Below are positions 59,461 through 64,000 of a DNA stretch of 64,000 bases, piece by piece. Source of the stretch: Pseudoscleropodium purum (taxonomy: Eukaryota; Streptophyta; Bryopsida; Hypnales; Brachytheciaceae); NCBI GenBank assembly GCA_963969395.1, contig OZ017802.1:6512501-6576500 (forward strand). Reading direction: 5' to 3'. Made by a program: the position numbers and the translations under genes. The stretch's first letter is position 1. Each line of letters begins with the position of its first letter. The notes beneath the pieces are model-generated. The model saw only the letters and a list, made by a program, of their open reading frames with translations. It did no database searches and was not told the DNA's origin.

Positions 59461-62400
59461 AAGCTTTGCTCCCTCTTGGAATTTCTATATTTGTATTAAG
59501 CTTAAAAGTGACATTTAGAGGAGCCAATTGTTTTCCATTTTACACTATCTTACATTGAAATAAGTTAGAAGAGAAAGGGAGCTAGAATCAATCCTATGAT
59601 TGATTTAATTTTCTTCAAAGCAAATTAGGAAGGTAATTTGTCAAAATCCATTATAGGAACCTTTTTTGCTAATTTTCAAGAAGTGAAAAGGTGAGAAGAC
59701 CAAAATTAGCAAACTCAAGGTTGGTGGACAACCCCCAATAATGGAGTTTGAAGGAAGGATCACATACTAGCAACGGAGGAACCATAGCATTGAAGAGCCA
59801 ATAAAGTCTCAAATTAGCCAACTGAAGTCTTAATCAACTAACTAAAAGTCACCCCCCTCCAGAACTAATTTGGTTTGTTAACTGATCAATCACCATCTGT
59901 CCCCTTGCTATGTATTCTGGCCTAGCAAGCTCACCATCTAGTTCTTCAAAAAACTTGATCTCTGACTTGTCTACAACTTGGTTTCAATATCTTGCAACAA
60001 TTGAATTCAAAGTTTGGAAAGAAGATTAGTATAGGATTAAGGCCAAGTTGCTTTCACAAACAAAGGTGTACCGTACATTAGGAATAGTTTGACTTTGGTG
60101 AATATAGTTGGTATTTGATTAGAAGACAAAAGGAAAAGACAAAAATATGGAATATTAGACTTAGGGATATTCTACAAATTAGTTATTAGATAAAAGAAGT
60201 CAAACAAGCTTTGTCTTGAGATCTTGTTTGATTTCAAGCAAATTAGCTAAGAATTAGTGTTAGATTTGATAAGATTTTATTCCCACAAAATATTTATAAT
60301 AAAAAAAGTGAATGTTAGAAAGAAAAAAAAGAGAGAATCAATTGAAGGATGGAAGTTAGGACGTATTCCAATTGTCACAGGAGTGCTCCATATGACATCA
60401 TAACACCAAAAATTTGACATGTAGGTTGATGGAGTGTACAACAAAAGGCAAATTATCATCAACATGGAGGAAATCACCAATATCAATATCTCCAAGGTTA
60501 GTCAATGAAACTTTTATTCCAATTTTCTTGAATTTTCATAAAAAAGATTAGAATAGGAATTAACACTTGGATTAAAGTTTAAAAATAGAAGGAAAACCAA
60601 AAAGCTAAAAATACCAAGATAAGCCTAATTTTGTTAAAAAATTACTATAGTCATTAAAAATGATTTATCCTTCAAAATAATTAGAATTTACCCAAAAATT
60701 ACTATAGATGAAAAATGATGGTAAAATTGAATGAAAAGTTGAAAAGTCATTGAAAAGAGTCTTGAAAGGAATCTAGCATCTAGAATAAAAATAAAAGTCT
60801 AAAAGATAAAAGATAAAGAAATTTACAATTCTAGAAGTAAAAATTTAAGGGTAAATTTTGATTAACCAATTGACAGTCAAAATTTACCATTGAATCATTT
60901 TTATTGCAAGGATAAAAAATGAAGAAGGTTTTTTTATCTTGATAAGAAAGTAAAATTAGGCTCGTAGGGATAAATTACTTAGACGTTAAAATTGGATAAA
61001 AACCAAAACTTCAAGCAATAGTAAAAACTAATAGATGTTTTTACCACTTCAGTCAAAAGATACTTAAAGAACAATTTAAATTTAGAATCTCAAAGGGAAT
61101 ATTCTTGACATTTCCAAACCAATTTAACTTCACAAATTGATCAAAAAACGGAAATGCTAGAGTAGAATGAAGTTTCAAGCCAAATTAGAATAGAATTGGA
61201 TGAAAGTCAACTAAAATTGACCAATTTAGTCCAAATTCAGAAGTTAGGCAGAAAATAAAAAATAAAAAATAAACCAAAAATCAAAAGTGAGTTTCAATAG
61301 TTAGATTACTAGAAATTGACGGATGAAGTTTTAGGAGGTAGTTTTAGTATCAAACTTCATTCGCAATTATCTCCTAGAAAATTAGGTCAAATTGGGATTT
61401 CTTTATCATTTTGGAAAGGAAAAATTCAGACCCAGGACTTAGGCTACTTAATCTTTCTATTTGACAAACTTCTATTGGCTCTTAGTTTTTTGTTGTTATA
61501 GCCAAAACCAGTCTGTATTACTAACTCTTTGAATTTGGTTAGCAATTATTTAATGAAAGTGTAGGTAGAACAATAACAAAAGATTCATTGCTTGGAAGGC
61601 GTAATTGAATTATATGTTATTAAACACCCATTAGGATTTTACTACGATAAAGGAACTAAGAAATTGGTTGTGTACACCTTATTCCAAAGGTGGGAATAAA
61701 GCACCTACATCACTATACATAATATAAAGTAGAAAGTCAAATTTTTAGTATACAATTGTGTTATTTTGGAATGAAATAATAAAAACTCAATAATGTCCAT
61801 ATAATATGAAAGTTGATAATAATCAATATCATAATAGTACTCTATATAATTTTAGTTTCAATGATAAAATAAAATAATTATCAATAATTGATGTACAATT
61901 TTAAGGAATAAAATCATGTAAACATTTTATTCAAACAACAATTAAATTATCTAATCTATTGTTGTAGGCTCCCATGTCATCTAGCAAAAAATTCATCAAG
62001 TATTTTTTGAAACTTGAAGGATAAAAAATAATCCATTTAAAAATAAATGTAATTTCATATCATTTTTATCTTTAAGAAGAGCCTTAATCATTTGTATTAA
62101 TCTTTTACAAACACATCAATAGATTTTTTTCGACATATGTCTCACAAGTTCAGATATTTTTATAATGTTTAAAAAAATAGATACAATTTTTTCTAAATTT
62201 TTTTCTTAGTATATTTTCAATTTTTCTTTTTTTTTAACTCTTAGTTATTTATACAAACCAATTTATGGAAGTGTGAATTTTGAAACTATAGTAGTTAACA
62301 AGATTGCCAAACAAAAGAAGAATATAGGATTTTTTTAAAGATATAAAAATGTGTAAAAGGTGGAGAAACATTTTATGTCAAAATTTAGCTTCAATACTTC

Positions 62401-62639
62401 AACTACAAATTTAATGTTTTTGAAATTAAAAAAAATTGGTAATAATTTCAAGAATATCCTAATAAGGGTTTGTAATACTACCACATGGCCAAGAAAACTT
62501 AAGAAATTACTTAAAAAGAATAAACAATACAACCTTTGAATTTTAGAAGTTCATGTTTCTCTAAATGACTTTGATTTAGTAGATGGTTTTTCTATAAGTT
62601 GTACATATCTCTTGTGATTTAGCTTGAAATCCTACAAAT
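59461..62639. other. AT-rich intergenic DNA
   Basis: No gene is supported. A small hairpin GGTAAATTTTGA / TCAAAATTTACC (60850-60861 with 60877-60888) is present. The frames found are short and of biased composition. Confidence 0.4.
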
Positions 62640-63800
62640 TTTTTGGGTTTGTATATCAATATTAGATGCAGTCCACAAAATGTTGTCAAATGTATTTAAA
62701 AAAGAAATACCAACAATCTTGTAAATTATATTAAATGTTGCTTATAAAATTGTATCAACAATAGCAATGTAGTTGAATCCATGGTCTCAAATCAAGCTAA
62801 CTTATCAACTTTCTAACAAATTAAAAGTCTATGAAAAAAATCAATAAAAAATTGAGATATAATTTGTATATCTATCAACTATCATAACAAACAAAGAAAG
62901 GAATCTATGTAAAATCAACATATAGTTTTGTGCACCTATCAACTATCAAATTAGAAATTTGATCAATTTTGAGCAATGCATGCTTAAAATATATAAGAAA
63001 ATTCTAAAGTTCTATGAGATGTTACATCTCAAGTTCTTAGATAGAATTACATATAAACCATCAAATTTCTATAAACCAAGATGCAACGTCTTGGTTCATA
63101 TAATAATTAATGATAATTTGATAATGAACAAGATGTTAATAATGTGAGTAATGTGACTATCTTTTTTGAGTGAATAGTCATTTAAAAGGGACACCAAAGC
63201 CTAAAACCCCAAATTAAAAAGAAAAAAATTCATTTATTTTTCACACCCCTTGATCAAAAAATTTAAAAGAAATTATACATACTCATTTTCCATTATCCCC
63301 AAATCATGTATTTTTTTCTCATTGCATTTGTCATGACAATTGATATAAGATATTGATTGCTAGTACTTGTATCTATATGTGTACCTCATATATAGTATAT
63401 GCCGTGCTTATGCTTGTGTGCATGTATGTGTATATATATTAATGTATCAATATATATCATATATATGAGGAGTGACGTTGTAAAAATATATTTTAGGAGG
63501 AATTTAGGAGGGGGTAATTTTTGGAGGGCAAGCATGTTGTCTCTTTTTAGAAGATAGTCTCTTCTAGAAGATATTTTAATTATGAATAGGAATATCAAGT
63601 AATGTTTTCTTATTGATAAATATTATAAAATGATTTTATTTAGACTAAAACATCTTCAATATATTATGAAATGTAAAATTTAAATGCTAAAATCACTTTT
63701 CAATGTAATCATCTAATGTATATATATTTTTAGTACATCATAATGTTTGAAATTCCAAAGGAAGATACAATTTGTAAGAATAATCAAATAGGATTTATAT
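62640..63800 (+). repeat. Dispersed AT-rich repeat, family H, copy 3, interrupted
   Basis: Matches 23.45-24.35 kb: TATCAACTTTCTAACAAA (62810), GAGATGTTACATCTCAAG (63017), TGATAATTTGATAATGAACAA (63110), then resumes at ATTATGAATAGGAAT (63578) and GCTAAAATCACTTTTCAATG (63684). The 63.13-63.57 kb segment is absent from the other copies and is probably an insertion. Confidence 0.6.
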
Positions 63801-64000
63801 GCTATCTCTAATGCATCATATTTGAGATGAATACTATATATTATATAAATTTGTCTGAGCAAATTGTTTTTATTCTCATGAAGAGTGACCAAGAAAGATT
63901 TCAAAATGTTTTTTGAAAGAATTGACTGTGAGGAGTGTTGAAAAAAGTAAATTGTAATAATTTTCAAAAGCTCAAATTTTGGGATTTCCAAAATAGAAAT

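Overview
This window looks like gene-poor nuclear DNA from a land plant with a large, AT-rich genome. The grounds are a decayed plant L1-type LINE, several miniature inverted-repeat elements, a tRNA-derived SINE, LTR-like remnants with TATA boxes, long AT microsatellites, and no reading frame longer than about 125 codons. I cannot name the species. A gymnosperm or another large-genome lineage would fit, but that is inference. I found no intact protein-coding gene, tRNA, rRNA, CRISPR array or organellar insert that I can defend.

Layout. 0-9 kb: a 0.9-kb TTAA-flanked element (230-1151), a foldback element with internal 171-bp tandem repeats (about 3.36-4.72 kb), a second TTAA element (5033-5921), a TWA-flanked MITE (6737-7013) and a composite TTAA element (7882-8931). 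9-12 kb: a dispersed AT-rich repeat (family H) and an (AT)33 tract. 12.0-17.8 kb: a nearly full-length but dead LINE on the minus strand, with a 12-bp target-site duplication at its ends. A 254-bp GC-rich hAT-like MITE sits inside it with perfect 11-bp TIRs and a perfect 8-bp duplication. 18-25 kb: LTR-like sequence, an 82-bp tandem repeat, and a long inverted-repeat element inside a second family-H copy. 25.7-27.6 kb: two more TTAA elements. 30.6-30.8 kb: a CACTA-type terminus with a long hairpin. 31.4-33.2 kb: a 41-46-bp tandem array split by a TTAA element. 35-37 kb: a GAGCATC-type MITE, a GC-rich island with a G-quadruplex-capable repeat, and a 369-bp foldback. 37.7-42.3 kb: two TTAA elements and a two-period minisatellite. 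43.7-46.9 kb: mixed GC-richer DNA, TWA MITEs and microsatellites. 47.2-51 kb: a dense cluster of TTAA elements plus a SINE. 51-53.7 kb: the longest GC-rich island, and the best place to look for a real gene edge. 54-64 kb: a TWA MITE, a TTAA element, an LTR-like remnant and a third family-H copy.

The main unifying observation is a set of non-autonomous elements, roughly 0.55-1.05 kb long, that share termini of the form CCCCTAAAG...CTTTAGGGG and are bounded by TTAA. They have several unrelated or distantly related interiors. One copy lies in a tandem array whose neighbouring unit preserves the unoccupied TTAA site, which supports TTAA as the target-site duplication. That signature is piggyBac-like and is not a superfamily I regard as common in land plants.
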